From: Chloroflexota bacterium
GTDB taxonomy: Bacteria > Chloroflexota > Dehalococcoidia > SM23-28-2 > RBG-16-64-32
NCBI GenBank assembly: GCA_022560365.1
Contig: JADFTG010000090.1
Span: forward strand, 1 to 5,896
Direction: 5' to 3'
DNA length: 5,896 nt
The translations under genes and the position numbers were made by a program. Every line of letters begins with the position of its first letter. Position 1 is the first letter of the stretch. A model generated the notes under the pieces. The model saw only the letters and a program-made list of their open reading frames with translations. It made no database searches and was not told the origin of the DNA. Below are positions 1 through 5,571 of the stretch, piece by piece.

Positions 1-291
1 GCCCTCGGCGGTGAAGCCGGTGATGTTGTATGTGATCTTTCCGGTGAATGACTCGTAGTCGTCGCCGAAGTTAGCAAGGTCGGCGAGCGATGAGCCGTCG
101 CCATCGCCGTCGCTGACGCCATCACCGAAGCCCCCACCGCCGCCGTCGCTCGTCGTGGCGGTCGGGTCGCCGTTGCCGTTGCCATCGTCATCGTCGTCGT
201 TGCAGGCGGCCGCGGCCACGAGTCCGAGCAGGGCGATAGCGCCGATCATAACTATGAAGAGGTGCCAGGCCGGTGAACGTCGATTCGTCAT
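1..291 (-). CDS. Secreted lipoprotein, N-terminal part (runs off left edge)
   Basis: The window holds the first 97 codons of a gene read leftwards, with no stop reached. The ATG at 291-289 is preceded by AAGGAGG (303-297) with a 5-nt spacer, so the start is well supported. The protein begins with a basic stretch (MTNRRS), then a hydrophobic segment at about residues 11-29 ending in VAAAAC. This is a type II signal peptide with the lipidated cysteine at residue 30. After Cys30 comes a low-complexity linker of about 40 residues: five Asp at 32-36, then Gly/Asn/Asp/Thr and a run of five Gly at 50-54. A folded part seems to begin near residue 75 (FGDDYESFTG). By family knowledge such proteins are anchored on the outer face of the cytoplasmic membrane, with the linker as a flexible spacer. 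The domain that would reveal function lies outside the window. It is in the same direction as the kinase/DUF6285 genes, 82 bp downstream, so it could be co-transcribed or have its own promoter. Confidence 0.8.
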   Translation of the reverse strand, partial: MTNRRSPAWHLFIVMIGAIALLGLVAAAACNDDDDDGNGNGDPTATTSDGGGGGFGDGVSDGDGDGSSLADLANFGDDYESFTGKITYNITGFTAEG

Positions 292-373
292 CTAATCCTC
301 CTTGAAGTGGGTGCGCTAAGGGCGCGTTTGGTAAAGGGTATGTGACCTCGCGCTAACGGTCGAGCGTTCCGGT

Positions 374-766
374 CTATGAGCGCTCGAGCAGCGCCGGATC
401 GGTCACGGTCAGCTTGTCCCGGACGGTGCGCTGCACGTGCTCGAACACCTTGCGTGCCGTCTCGCCGTCATCCGCGTCCCCGCCGCGGATGAGCGTGCTG
501 AGCGCCTCGTTCCGCTCGCGGAGTGCCGAGCGCAACTCCTCGCGGCCAGCGGGGGGTTCGGCCGGGCCGAGGACGGCGTCGAGGCCGGACCATTCGGCGG
601 CGAGCTGCTCTTCATCGTTGCTCAGCTCGCGGCGGACGATGCGGATGGCGTTGGCCGCGACGCGGGCGTGAAAGCCGCGCGAACCGGGCACGTTGGGCAC
701 GATTTCGGTGTCGAGGAAGTGCTCGACGGCGGCGAGGAGTTCATCATAGGAGGGTCGGTCTTGCAT
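374..766 (-). CDS. DUF6285 domain protein (kinase-associated)
   Basis: A 130-residue, probably cytosolic, mostly helical protein with no signal peptide or membrane segment. The N-terminus RPSYDELLAAVEHFL (residues 4-18) and the motif FHARVAANAIRIVRREL (32-48) are the pattern I recall for DUF6285. Members of this family are typically small and encoded next to an aminoglycoside-phosphotransferase-like kinase, and often an acyl-CoA dehydrogenase. Here the upstream gene is exactly such a kinase, which strengthens the call. The C-terminal half (about 70-125) is charged and helical. The ATG at 766-764 has GAGAGG (780-775) 8 nt upstream, a moderate ribosome site. The stop is TAG at 376-374. The molecular role is unknown; it may be a partner or accessory subunit of the kinase (inference). 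The family name is from memory of the motif, not a search. Confidence 0.8.
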   Translation of the reverse strand: MQDRPSYDELLAAVEHFLDTEIVPNVPGSRGFHARVAANAIRIVRRELSNDEEQLAAEWSGLDAVLGPAEPPAGREELRSALRERNEALSTLIRGGDADDGETARKVFEHVQRTVRDKLTVTDPALLERS

Positions 767-780
767 CAGGTTAGCCTCTC

Positions 781-857
781 ACCGGATACGGTAACGGATA
801 AACGGACCAGTCGCCGCCTACGCGAGGACGCATCCGCTTATCCGTTTCTCATCCGCT
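781..857. repeat. Dyad-symmetric CGGAT cluster between kinase and DUF6285 genes
   Basis: The core is an inverted repeat, 793-806 against 833-846. It pairs over 14 positions with one mismatch (A802/C837), which becomes a G-U wobble in minus-strand RNA. The loop is 26 nt. Further copies of CGGAT occur at 783-787, 795-799 and 803-806 (CGGA only). Mirror copies (ATCCG) lie at 832-836, 840-844 and 851-855, all centred near 819. The outermost right copy overlaps the end of the kinase gene. In the operon transcript the hairpin would start 2 nt after the kinase stop and end about 12 nt before the DUF6285 ribosome site. No T-run follows, so it does not look like an intrinsic terminator. It may be a processing or stability hairpin, a dispersed intergenic repeat, or a protein-binding site. 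Confidence 0.6.
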
Positions 858-1895
858 GACAGATCCCTCCATCAGGTTTAGCAGCTCCCACTCGGTCTCG
901 GCGGTGCGACGGCCGATGGTGGCCAGCTCGACGGACTTCGAGAGGCCGTCCAGGTAGGCGCGCGCCTGCATGATGCAGATGACGCCCCAGCGCAGGTTGC
1001 CGAAGACATCCCACCAGTGGACAGCCGTCGCGTCGACCGCTCGGCCGCCAGCGGCCTCGTACGCCCGGAAGAGATCTTCCCGCTGGCCGACACCGGCGAC
1101 GGGGAGCTGATCGTTCCCGAAGCGCCAGGAGCGCACGCAGACCCAGGCCAGATCCTCCATCGGGTCGCCCACGTGCGCCAGCTCCCAGTCCAGCACCGAG
1201 CGCACGCCTTCCGGGCCGATGATGAGGTTGCCCAGCCGGAAGTCGCCGTGCACGAGCACAGGCTCGCCGGACGCCGGCAGGCGGGCCTTGAGCCAGCGGA
1301 TCGCCAGCTCGAAGGCGGGGTGCGGCTCGGGCGCGATCGAGCGAAACGTCTCTTCGATGCGCTGAAGCTCGCTCTCAGCGGGCGACTTGCCTGCGAGCGG
1401 CCCCGCCAGGTCGCTCGTGAGTCCGTGCCGGTCGATCGAGACGCGATGCACGGCCGCCAGGATCTCACCCAGCTGCGCTGTCATCTTCTGCCGGGCGCCC
1501 TTGTACTCGTCGTCGCGGAGAATGCGGCGGGCTATCGTTTCGCCGTCGACGCGCTCCATCAGGAAGAACGGTGCGCCGAGCGAATCGTCGCCCATGAGGT
1601 GGACGCGCGGGACGGGAACGCCCCCGGCGTGAGCAGCTTCGAGCAGGCGGTATTCGGTCGCGCGCGTCATGGAGCCGACGTTCTGGCGCTGGTCCGCGCG
1701 GGCGATCAGCGTCAGCGTCTCGGTGCGGCCGTCGGCATGTTCGATCGTGGCGTCGAATGACCACGTCTGACGGGAAGCGCCGCCTGTGAGGAGGCGAACG
1801 TTGTCGACGCGGACGGACTTCGCGTTGTGGGAGCGTTTGAGGAAGGCGGTCAGCTTCGCGGCGACTTCGTCCGGAGTTGCAGTCTTGCGCGACAA
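849..1895 (-). CDS. Phosphotransferase family protein (APH/ACAD10-11-like kinase)
   Basis: A 348-residue ATP-dependent small-molecule kinase of the aminoglycoside phosphotransferase fold (PF01636 type), predicted cytosolic. Visible landmarks are the N-lobe loop LLTGGASRQTWSF (35-47), a helix-C-like EYRLLEAA with Glu81, the hinge FLMERVDGETI (111-121), and the catalytic loop VHGDFRLGN (215-223) with base Asp218 and Asn223. The metal-binding LDWELAHVGDPMEDLAW (235-251) has Asp236 in the DFG-equivalent place. All key residues are present and the length is normal. The closest pattern is the kinase domain of ACAD10/ACAD11, which in animals phosphorylates 4-hydroxyacyl-CoA. True antibiotic kinases are less similar in the LDWE..GDP..DLA region. 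The start is a TTG (1895-1893), since an in-frame TAG lies two codons upstream and no ATG or GTG is near. It sits 3 nt after the upstream stop with no clear Shine-Dalgarno, suggesting translational coupling. The substrate is not determinable. Confidence 0.88.
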   Translation of the reverse strand: MSRKTATPDEVAAKLTAFLKRSHNAKSVRVDNVRLLTGGASRQTWSFDATIEHADGRTETLTLIARADQRQNVGSMTRATEYRLLEAAHAGGVPVPRVHLMGDDSLGAPFFLMERVDGETIARRILRDDEYKGARQKMTAQLGEILAAVHRVSIDRHGLTSDLAGPLAGKSPAESELQRIEETFRSIAPEPHPAFELAIRWLKARLPASGEPVLVHGDFRLGNLIIGPEGVRSVLDWELAHVGDPMEDLAWVCVRSWRFGNDQLPVAGVGQREDLFRAYEAAGGRAVDATAVHWWDVFGNLRWGVICIMQARAYLDGLSKSVELATIGRRTAETEWELLNLMEGSVSG

Positions 1896-1898
1896 GGT

Positions 1899-2876
1899 CT
1901 ACTGAATCTGGTCGAGGTATTCGGAGATGCCGAGGCCGGTGTGGCCGAGGCAGGTGTACTCGGTCATCGCCTCGCCGATGTGGGTGACGTGGTCCTGGCG
2001 GCGGTTGCGCAGCGGGATGAAGCCGACGACCTTGCCCTCGATCGCGATCTCCTCCCCGTCTTCCAGTGTGACGTCCGCGCGCATCGCCCGGTGGAACGGC
2101 TCGTCGGCGTCGAACTGCGTCTCTATGCTGACGCCGGTGATGCGCGAGACGACGCCGTCGCGGATGATGACGCCCCACTCGGTGCGGTCGGTCTTCGTGC
2201 GGTTGATCTCGGAGACCATGATGTTGAGCGGGGGCCCGAAGGAGCAGTTGAGCCAGCGGTAGGAGAGGATGTTCTGCCAGTAGCGTGGGCCCCAGGAATG
2301 GTCCCGCAGGCCGTAGCCGTCGATCTCGGACGTCTCGCCGTCGATCGTCAGGCTGCCGGTTACGCGCATGTGCTGCTCGTAGTGCGCGCGACCGAAGCCC
2401 TCCGCTTCGTTCTCGTGCGGCGCGTCGCTGCCTCGTGACCCGAAGACCGGCGCGACGCTCTCGTGCGTGAGGTCGATCTGCACCTTTTTGTGCGGGTTCT
2501 CGCGGAAGGCCTGGCCGGGGTCTGACATCTCCTCTGGCTTGGCCAGGAAGACGGCGGAGCCGTCGTACGTCGTGCGGTGGCGGGCCAGGGGCTCGATCGT
2601 CTCGAAACGCATGCCGCCGGCGTCGAAGGCGTCGTTATTCGCGATCTCGGGTCGCTTGTAGTTGAAGAGGACGCTGCCGCCGGGCTCGAAGAGGGAGAGC
2701 GTGACCTCGGCGTACCCCTCATTGGCGCGGTTGCCGATGCGCAGGAAGCCGCCACGACGCAGGCGATTGTCGAAGAAATTGAAGTACATGCTCTCGTTGA
2801 AGTTCTCTTCGGGACCGAGAGGATGGGTGTAGTCGTCTTCGGGCCTGACATCGCCGAATACCCGTTCCGTGACCAT
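1899..2876 (-). CDS. DUF7064/DUF7065-like protein (AttH/CrtC-type lipocalin fold)
   Basis: A 325-residue protein without signal peptide or membrane segment. The N-terminal part carries ENFNESMYFNFFD (24-36) and GGFLRIGNRANEGYAEV (42-58). The second half carries a beta-rich segment, HMRVTGSLTIDG (169-180), followed by the striking DGYGLRDHSWGPRYW (186-200). The C-terminus ends GLGISEYLDQIQ. I recognise this pattern, especially the RDHSWG motif, from uncharacterised proteins now split into DUF7065 and DUF7064 and related to the AttH/CrtC (carotenoid 1,2-hydratase) double-lipocalin fold, which binds hydrophobic ligands. This is family recall, not a search. The ATG at 2876-2874 has a perfect AGGAGG (2890-2885) with an 8-nt spacer. 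It is the first gene of the probable operon and nearly abuts the kinase gene. Role: perhaps binding or converting a lipid or terpenoid-like substrate (inference); no catalytic assignment is possible. Confidence 0.72.
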   Translation of the reverse strand: MVTERVFGDVRPEDDYTHPLGPEENFNESMYFNFFDNRLRRGGFLRIGNRANEGYAEVTLSLFEPGGSVLFNYKRPEIANNDAFDAGGMRFETIEPLARHRTTYDGSAVFLAKPEEMSDPGQAFRENPHKKVQIDLTHESVAPVFGSRGSDAPHENEAEGFGRAHYEQHMRVTGSLTIDGETSEIDGYGLRDHSWGPRYWQNILSYRWLNCSFGPPLNIMVSEINRTKTDRTEWGVIIRDGVVSRITGVSIETQFDADEPFHRAMRADVTLEDGEEIAIEGKVVGFIPLRNRRQDHVTHIGEAMTEYTCLGHTGLGISEYLDQIQ

Positions 2877-2884
2877 TGGGGCGC

Positions 2885-2890
2885 CCTCCT
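2885..2890 (-). promoter_or_regulatory. Shine-Dalgarno AGGAGG of the lipocalin-fold gene
   Basis: Minus strand reads AGGAGG, 8 nt before the ATG at 2876-2874. It fixes the start of the first operon gene and lies 14 nt downstream of the leader palindrome. Confidence 0.8.
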
Positions 2891-2904
2891 GCGAGTTCGT
2901 TCCG

Positions 2905-2920
2905 TGCCTGCCGGCAGGCA
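2905..2920. repeat. Perfect 16-bp palindrome TGCCTGCCGGCAGGCA
   Basis: The 16 bases are identical to their own reverse complement. In RNA they can form a 6-bp GC-rich stem with a CCGG loop. The flanking 2918-2931 repeats the CAGGC unit (CAGGCCAGCAGGCG), so alternative pairings exist. It falls inside the inferred 5' leader of the minus-strand operon, between the -10 element and the ribosome site. It resembles the GC-rich dispersed palindromes found between genes in many GC-rich bacteria. It could also be a dimeric operator. No evidence in the window decides between these. Confidence 0.75.
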
Positions 2921-2937
2921 GGCCAGCAGGCGGGCCG

Positions 2938-2946
2938 ATTGTAGCA
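2938..2946 (-). promoter_or_regulatory. Extended -10 promoter (TGCTACAAT) for the minus-strand operon
   Basis: Minus strand reads TGC followed by TACAAT, a 5/6 match to the sigma-70-type -10 box with the extended TGn motif. No good -35 sits at 16-18 bp. A TTGACG lies about 31 bp upstream (2980-2975), too far to pair with it. Transcription would begin near 2931, giving a leader of about 55 nt that contains the palindrome and AGGAGG. The location, directly before the first gene, supports the call. Confidence 0.5.
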
Positions 2947-3040
2947 CGGCGATCCGATACAGAACTTCACCTGTCGTCAACGCACCGATTACGGCGTGGT
3001 TTCGTTGGAATAGATGATGGATGGTGATGAGATTCCGGGA

Positions 3041-3047
3041 AGGGAGG
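3041..3047 (+). promoter_or_regulatory. Shine-Dalgarno AGGGAGG deciding the small gene's start
   Basis: AGGGAGG stands 6 nt before the ATG at 3054. It selects this ATG over the in-frame ATG at 3021, which has no comparable site upstream. Confidence 0.75.
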
Positions 3048-3053
3048 AATAGG

Positions 3054-3242
3054 ATGCTCTCATTCGCAACCGAAGAGATGATCGGATACAAACTGCAGGA
3101 GCTTCAGGCCGAAGCCGGCCGCTTGAAAATTAACGCGCCGCGAGCGAACCGCGAAGAGCGGACGCCCCCGCCCCGGGTCGCTGTCTACCGCAGCCGCTCA
3201 GCCAGCCTCGAACAGCTGGCGATCGAACCGCTTCTCGGCTAG
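3054..3242 (+). CDS. Small uncharacterised protein, 62 residues
   Basis: I do not recognise this protein. The reading frame from the ATG at 3054 is preceded by a near-ideal ribosome site, and its codons are mostly G/C at the third position, like its neighbours. The N-terminal part looks amphipathic and helical (EEMIGYKLQELQAEAGRLK, about 8-26). The middle is basic and proline-containing (residues 28-45, including EERTPPPRV), and the C-terminus is EQLAIEPLLG. There is no signal peptide, membrane segment or cysteine. It is divergent from the lipocalin-fold operon and convergent with the alcohol dehydrogenase. The two stop codons overlap in a CTAG at 3239-3242, so each gene's end is read on opposite strands of the same four bases. 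It could be a small regulatory or partner protein, but no function is assigned. The longer version from 3021 adds 11 residues and is less likely. Confidence 0.55.
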   Translation: MLSFATEEMIGYKLQELQAEAGRLKINAPRANREERTPPPRVAVYRSRSASLEQLAIEPLLG

Positions 3243-4282
3243 TCGCTGCCTCGCACCTGGGGCCGGACGAGCACCTTCTGGTGCTCATTCCTGCTGCGCG
3301 TCATATCTTCGAACGTCCTCGGCAGGTCGTCCAGTGCGACGGTGCGGGAGATGAGCGGCGAGACGTCCACCTCCCCTGAGCAGATGAGGTCGCGCGCCTC
3401 GGCGAACTCGTCGACGTAGCCGAAGGTGGCGATGATCGACTGCTCCTGTACGATCAGGTTGAGCAGTCCGATCGTGTACGGCAGATCGAACGAGCCGGCG
3501 ATGACGATGCGGCCGGCCCTACGGGTGGCGGCCAGCGCGTCGTCCATCGTCGGCGGGATGCCGACGGCCTCGATCGAGAGGTCTGCGCCCATGCCGCCGG
3601 TTAGCTCTCTGACCTTGAGCGAGGCAGGCTGTGCCGGATCGATGGCGTGGTCTGCGCCCAGCTGCAGGGCGAGCTTGCGACGCGACTCCGCGGGCTCGGA
3701 GACGATGATCGTGCCGGCCCCCTTGCGCCGGGCGGCGATCAGGGAAAGCAGGCCGATGGGGCCGCCGCCGGCGATGAAGACGGTTTCACCTGGCTTCATC
3801 TCGCCGCGGTTCACAGCGCGCAGGGCGACGGCGAACGGCTCGGTGAGCGCGGCCTTCTCCAGCCACTCCTCGCCGGGGATCGGCAGACACTGGCTGGCCT
3901 GGACGAGGCAGCGCTCGGCGTAGGCGCCCGGAAGCATGTAGCCGGTGCCGGCCTGAGTCGCGCAGACGTTGGCGGCGCCATGAGTGCAGTGCCAGCACGT
4001 CCCGCAGGGTGCACCGGGGTGGACGACGACGGTGTCGCCCTCGCGCAGGCCTTCGACGCCTTCGCCCAGCGCGGCGACAGCGCCGGTGAACTCGTGGCCC
4101 ATGACCGGCTGGAAGACGCCGGCGGCGCGTATGGATGGCCCCTCGGCGGCGTACTCGTGCAGGTCGGAGCCGCAGATGCCGCAGTGGCTGACCGCCACGA
4201 CGACCTGACCGGGGCCCGGCGAGGGCTCGGGGGCGTCACGTAGCTCCATGACGCCCGGCTGCACGAAAGCCGCTGTCTTCAC
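3239..4282 (-). CDS. Zinc-dependent alcohol dehydrogenase (MDR superfamily)
   Basis: A 347-residue medium-chain dehydrogenase, predicted cytosolic, oxidising an alcohol (or polyol) to a ketone or aldehyde with NAD. Counting from the GTG at 4282-4280, the catalytic zinc ligands are Cys34 (HCGICGSD), His63-Glu64 (MGHEF) and Glu148 (LTEPFAVA). The structural zinc uses Cys93, Cys96, Cys99 and Cys107 with the classical spacing. The Rossmann loop is GGGPIG (172-177), and Glu196 at the end of the second strand suggests NAD rather than NADP. The pattern is nearest to the butanediol, sorbitol and threonine dehydrogenase branch; the substrate is unknown. The GTG start is chosen because VKTAAFVQPGVMELRD matches the usual family N-terminus. 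A longer frame from a TTG at 4375 would add 31 atypical residues. The ribosome site is weak (CAGGG). It is divergent from the F420 oxidoreductase, 117 bp apart, which may mean shared regulation. Confidence 0.92.
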   Translation of the reverse strand: MKTAAFVQPGVMELRDAPEPSPGPGQVVVAVSHCGICGSDLHEYAAEGPSIRAAGVFQPVMGHEFTGAVAALGEGVEGLREGDTVVVHPGAPCGTCWHCTHGAANVCATQAGTGYMLPGAYAERCLVQASQCLPIPGEEWLEKAALTEPFAVALRAVNRGEMKPGETVFIAGGGPIGLLSLIAARRKGAGTIIVSEPAESRRKLALQLGADHAIDPAQPASLKVRELTGGMGADLSIEAVGIPPTMDDALAATRRAGRIVIAGSFDLPYTIGLLNLIVQEQSIIATFGYVDEFAEARDLICSGEVDVSPLISRTVALDDLPRTFEDMTRSRNEHQKVLVRPQVRGSD

Positions 4283-4358
4283 CGGTGTGGCCCTGCGTCG
4301 CTCTGCATGATCGCGCACAAGCTTAGCGCAGCGCAGGCGCGTGGGGCGACCGCTCACA

Positions 4359-4364
4359 TATACT
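4359..4364 (+). promoter_or_regulatory. Possible -10 box (TATACT) for the F420 oxidoreductase gene
   Basis: TATACT matches the -10 consensus at 5 of 6 positions and lies 36 nt before the ATG at 4400, in the divergent intergenic stretch. No recognisable -35 is found 16-18 bp upstream, so this is tentative. I saw no convincing promoter for the divergent dehydrogenase. Confidence 0.3.
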
Positions 4365-4399
4365 GCGGGGTGCAAGCGAAGAGGAAAGAAGGAAGGCCC

Positions 4400-5434
4400 A
4401 TGGCGAAGCAGATGAAACTAGGACTCGGGACCGGTTACTGGAGCAGCGGCCCGCCGGGAGGAATCGAGCAGTCGATCGCGCTGGCGGAAGAGCTGGGGTT
4501 CGACTCGATGTGGACAGCCGAGGCCTACGGGTCTGACTGCCTGACGCCTCTGGCCTGGTGGGGCGCGAACACGAAGAAGATCAAGCTCGGCACGTCGATC
4601 GCGCAGATCTCGGCGCGGACGCCGGCGGCGCTGGCGATGGCGGCGATGACGCTCGACCATCTCTCGGAGGGCCGCGTCATCCTGGGCATCGGCGCGTCCG
4701 GCCCGCAAGTCGTGGAGGGCTGGTATGGCCAGCCGTACACGAAGCCGCTGGAGCGCACGCGCGAGTACGTCTCGATCCTGCGCAAGATCTTCGCGCGTGA
4801 GGAGCGCGTGACGTTCGAGGGCAATCAGTTCCAGCTTCCGTATCAGGGCGGCATGGGCCTCGGCAAGCCGCTGCGCAGCACGCTGCACCCGTTTCGCCAG
4901 GACATTCCGATCTACCTGGCGGCGGAGGGGCCGAAGAACGTTGCGCTGGCGGCGGAGATCGCCGACGGCTGGCTGCCGCTCTTCTTCTCGCCGAAGATGG
5001 ACAAGTTCTATCGGGAGGCCCTCAGCAACGGCTTCGCTAAGGACGGCGCTCGCGAGGAGGGCTTCGAGGTAGCTTCGATGGTGCCGATCATCGTCTCGGA
5101 AGACATCGAGGCGGCGGCCAACTTCGTGCGGCCGATGCTTTCGCTGTACATGGGCGGCATGGGCGCGAAGGGCGCGAACTTCCACTACGACGTGTTCGTG
5201 CGGCTGGGCTACGAGAGCGTAGCGGCGAACGTGCAGGAGCTTTACTTGCAGGGCAAGAAGAACGAAGCCACGGCCTCGATCCCGCTGGAGCTCGTGGAGG
5301 ACGTGGCGCTGATCGGCCCGCCCGGCAAGATTAAGGATGAGCTGCCGAAGTGGAAGGACTCCTGCCTGACGACGATGCTGCTCAGCGGTCCGCCGCAGAT
5401 GCTGGAGACCGTCGCCAACCTGGTGAACGGCTAG
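4400..5434 (+). CDS. LLM-class F420-dependent oxidoreductase (Rv3520c-like, TIGR03559 type)
   Basis: A 344-residue TIM-barrel enzyme of the bacterial luciferase-like superfamily, expected to transfer hydride to or from a substrate using coenzyme F420. Landmarks are the first strand KLGLGTGYW (6-14), FDSMWTAEAYGSD (34-46), TPLAWWG (49-55), then LGTSIAQISARTP (63-75). Next come LDHLSEGRVILGIGASGPQVVEGWYG (85-110), and later AAEGPKNVALAAEIADGWLP and LYMGGMGAKGANFHYD. This series matches, from memory, the mycobacterial Rv3520c type, including normal length. The family's physiological substrate is not established, though Rv3520c lies in a sterol-catabolism region of M. tuberculosis. The ATG at 4400 is chosen because AAGGA (4389-4393) stands 6 nt upstream; an in-frame ATG at 4412 is the alternative. 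The start at 4307 would add 31 residues unlike the family. It implies that the host makes F420. Confidence 0.92.
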   Translation: MAKQMKLGLGTGYWSSGPPGGIEQSIALAEELGFDSMWTAEAYGSDCLTPLAWWGANTKKIKLGTSIAQISARTPAALAMAAMTLDHLSEGRVILGIGASGPQVVEGWYGQPYTKPLERTREYVSILRKIFAREERVTFEGNQFQLPYQGGMGLGKPLRSTLHPFRQDIPIYLAAEGPKNVALAAEIADGWLPLFFSPKMDKFYREALSNGFAKDGAREEGFEVASMVPIIVSEDIEAAANFVRPMLSLYMGGMGAKGANFHYDVFVRLGYESVAANVQELYLQGKKNEATASIPLELVEDVALIGPPGKIKDELPKWKDSCLTTMLLSGPPQMLETVANLVNG

Positions 5435-5437
5435 CGA

Positions 5438-5455
5438 TTCTCGTCAGTACGAGAA
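5438..5455. terminator. Small hairpin between convergent genes, possible weak terminator
   Basis: TTCTCGT and ACGAGAA form a perfect 7-bp stem around a CAGT loop, 3 nt after the stop of the F420 oxidoreductase. It overlaps the stop codon of the signal peptidase remnant on the other strand. There is no T-run on either side, so a classic intrinsic terminator is not shown. Its position between convergent frames is the main reason to list it. Confidence 0.35.
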
Positions 5456-5558
5456 GAGGACCTTGCCAACGACATCGCCTCGCGCGACGGTCCACCCCTG
5501 GCGCGAATCGACGCTCTCGGCCCGGTTGTCGCCGAGCACGAAGTAGCGGTGCAGGCAC
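5444..5558 (-). pseudogene. Type I signal peptidase remnant (C-terminal box only)
   Basis: The minus-strand frame ending at the TGA 5446-5444 reads RYFVLGDNRAESVDSRQGW and continues with a VVGKVLFSY terminus (5548-5447). This is the conserved C-terminal box of type I signal peptidases (GDNR..S.DSR..G...IxGK), normally about 35 residues from the end of the protein. Everything else is missing: the membrane anchor, the catalytic Ser box and the catalytic Lys box. Just upstream, the family's usual V-P-x-G lead-in appears as VPA at 5558-5550 but one base out of frame (extra C at 5549, or two bases lost). This suggests a frameshift as well as truncation. Further upstream lies the alpha/beta hydrolase stop (5574), in a different frame. 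It is most likely a dead fragment left by a recombination or gene replacement. A sequencing or assembly error cannot explain the loss of the whole N-terminal part unless the contig is chimeric. Confidence 0.65.
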
Positions 5559-5571
5559 GCTGCCACAAACG

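Noticed and set aside
61..130. Asp-Gly-Asp-Gly-Asp run in the lipoprotein resembling a calcium-binding loop
   Set aside because: It sits in a low-complexity linker and lacks the glutamate expected at loop position 12.
313..356. Direct repeat GCGCTAA (313-319 and 350-356) before the lipoprotein gene
   Set aside because: Only 7 bases long and in GC-rich DNA; chance is a sufficient explanation, and no clear promoter accompanies it (a TCGACC/TACCCT pair on the minus strand is weak).
1017..1760. Long plus-strand frame (247 codons) opposite the kinase gene
   Set aside because: It is antisense to a gene with full kinase motifs, lacks a ribosome site and recognisable motifs, and long antisense frames are common in GC-rich DNA.
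1827..2438. Plus-strand frame of 203 codons opposite the kinase/lipocalin-fold junction
   Set aside because: It spans two real genes on the other strand, with Val/Ala/Asp-rich composition typical of a shadow frame.
4418..5185. Minus-strand frame of 255 codons inside the F420 oxidoreductase
   Set aside because: Arg/Leu-rich shadow of a well-supported gene, with no motifs.
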